From: Pseudomonadota bacterium
GTDB taxonomy: Bacteria; Pseudomonadota; Gammaproteobacteria; Xanthomonadales; Xanthomonadaceae
Direction of reading: 5' to 3'
NCBI GenBank assembly: GCA_023444765.1
Contig: JAEXLY010000300.1
Coordinates: 1-21,986, forward strand
DNA: 21,986 bases
Part shown: piece by piece, positions 21,949 to 21,986 of the stretch
How positions within the stretch are numbered: the stretch's first letter is position 1
Layout: each line of letters starts with the position of its first letter
Program-made: the position numbers and the translations under genes
Notes under the pieces: generated by a model
Told to the model about the DNA's origin: nothing
Seen by the model: the letters and a program-made list of their open reading frames with translations, nothing else
Database searches by the model: none

Positions 21949-21986
21949 ATGGGCCTCCCCGACATGCTGCCCGCGTCCGCCGGGGG
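21949..21986 (+). CDS. Possible start of a further gene (cut by window end)
   Basis: An ATG at 21949, nine bases after the previous stop, opens a frame (MGLPDMLPASAG) to the window edge. The close spacing fits an operon partner, but 12 codons are too few to judge, and no Shine-Dalgarno is obvious. Confidence 0.25.
   Translation, partial: MGLPDMLPASAG

Overview
The window is GC-rich chromosomal DNA of a gammaproteobacterium, most likely family Xanthomonadaceae/Lysobacteraceae (a Lysobacter- or Luteimonas-type genome). Reasons: Xanthomonas-like housekeeping proteins in a rplI-rpsR-rpsF block beside dnaB, a near-complete kynurenine catabolic pathway, dispersed ATTCGAATCAC-type intergenic repeats, and many genes with a TAnnnT box six bases before the start codon. 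The taxonomy is inferred from protein and motif recognition, without any search. I see no rRNA, tRNA, CRISPR array, prophage or classical insertion sequence.

Layout. 1-185: very GC-rich DNA that may hold the end of an upstream gene. 186-1031: unknown protein. 1050-4768 (minus strand): dnaB, then the ribosomal operon rpsF-rpsR-rplI with a good sigma-70-like promoter and hairpin-rich spacers, then an IscA/SufA-type iron-sulfur protein. 4873-6273 (plus strand from here on): asnS. 6274-7025: a dispersed repeat and two translationally coupled genes of unknown function. 7187-8608: a PaiB-like flavin-binding protein with a short-chain dehydrogenase that has an altered active site. 8614-9537: a second copy of the dispersed repeat, then nei.

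9714-18495 is the core of the window: 2-aminomuconate semialdehyde dehydrogenase, beta-carbonic anhydrase, 2-aminomuconate deaminase (RidA fold), 3-hydroxyanthranilate 3,4-dioxygenase, a secreted unknown protein, bacteriohemerythrin, ACMS decarboxylase, kynureninase, a GIY-YIG nuclease and kynurenine 3-monooxygenase. Together the enzymes take kynurenine through 3-hydroxykynurenine, 3-hydroxyanthranilate, ACMS, aminomuconate semialdehyde and aminomuconate to the oxalocrotonate stage. The first tryptophan steps (tryptophan dioxygenase, formamidase) and the lower meta-cleavage steps are not here. Three guests sit in the cluster: a carbonic anhydrase overlapping the deaminase gene, a hemerythrin behind a perfect FNR-type palindrome, and a GIY-YIG nuclease gene flanked by near-identical inverted repeats between kynU and kmo.

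18547-21986: sbcB (exonuclease I), a DUF2461-like gene and a DUF2939-like membrane protein, all coupled by start/stop overlaps; then a gap with a degenerate copy of the repeat that flanks the GIY-YIG gene, an unknown 117-residue protein, and the possible start of one more gene at the window edge.

The least conventional signals are the repeat-bounded GIY-YIG cassette, the carbonic anhydrase and FNR-box hemerythrin inside an oxygen-consuming, CO2-releasing pathway, and the structured RNA between rpsR and rplI. None is proven to be a new system.
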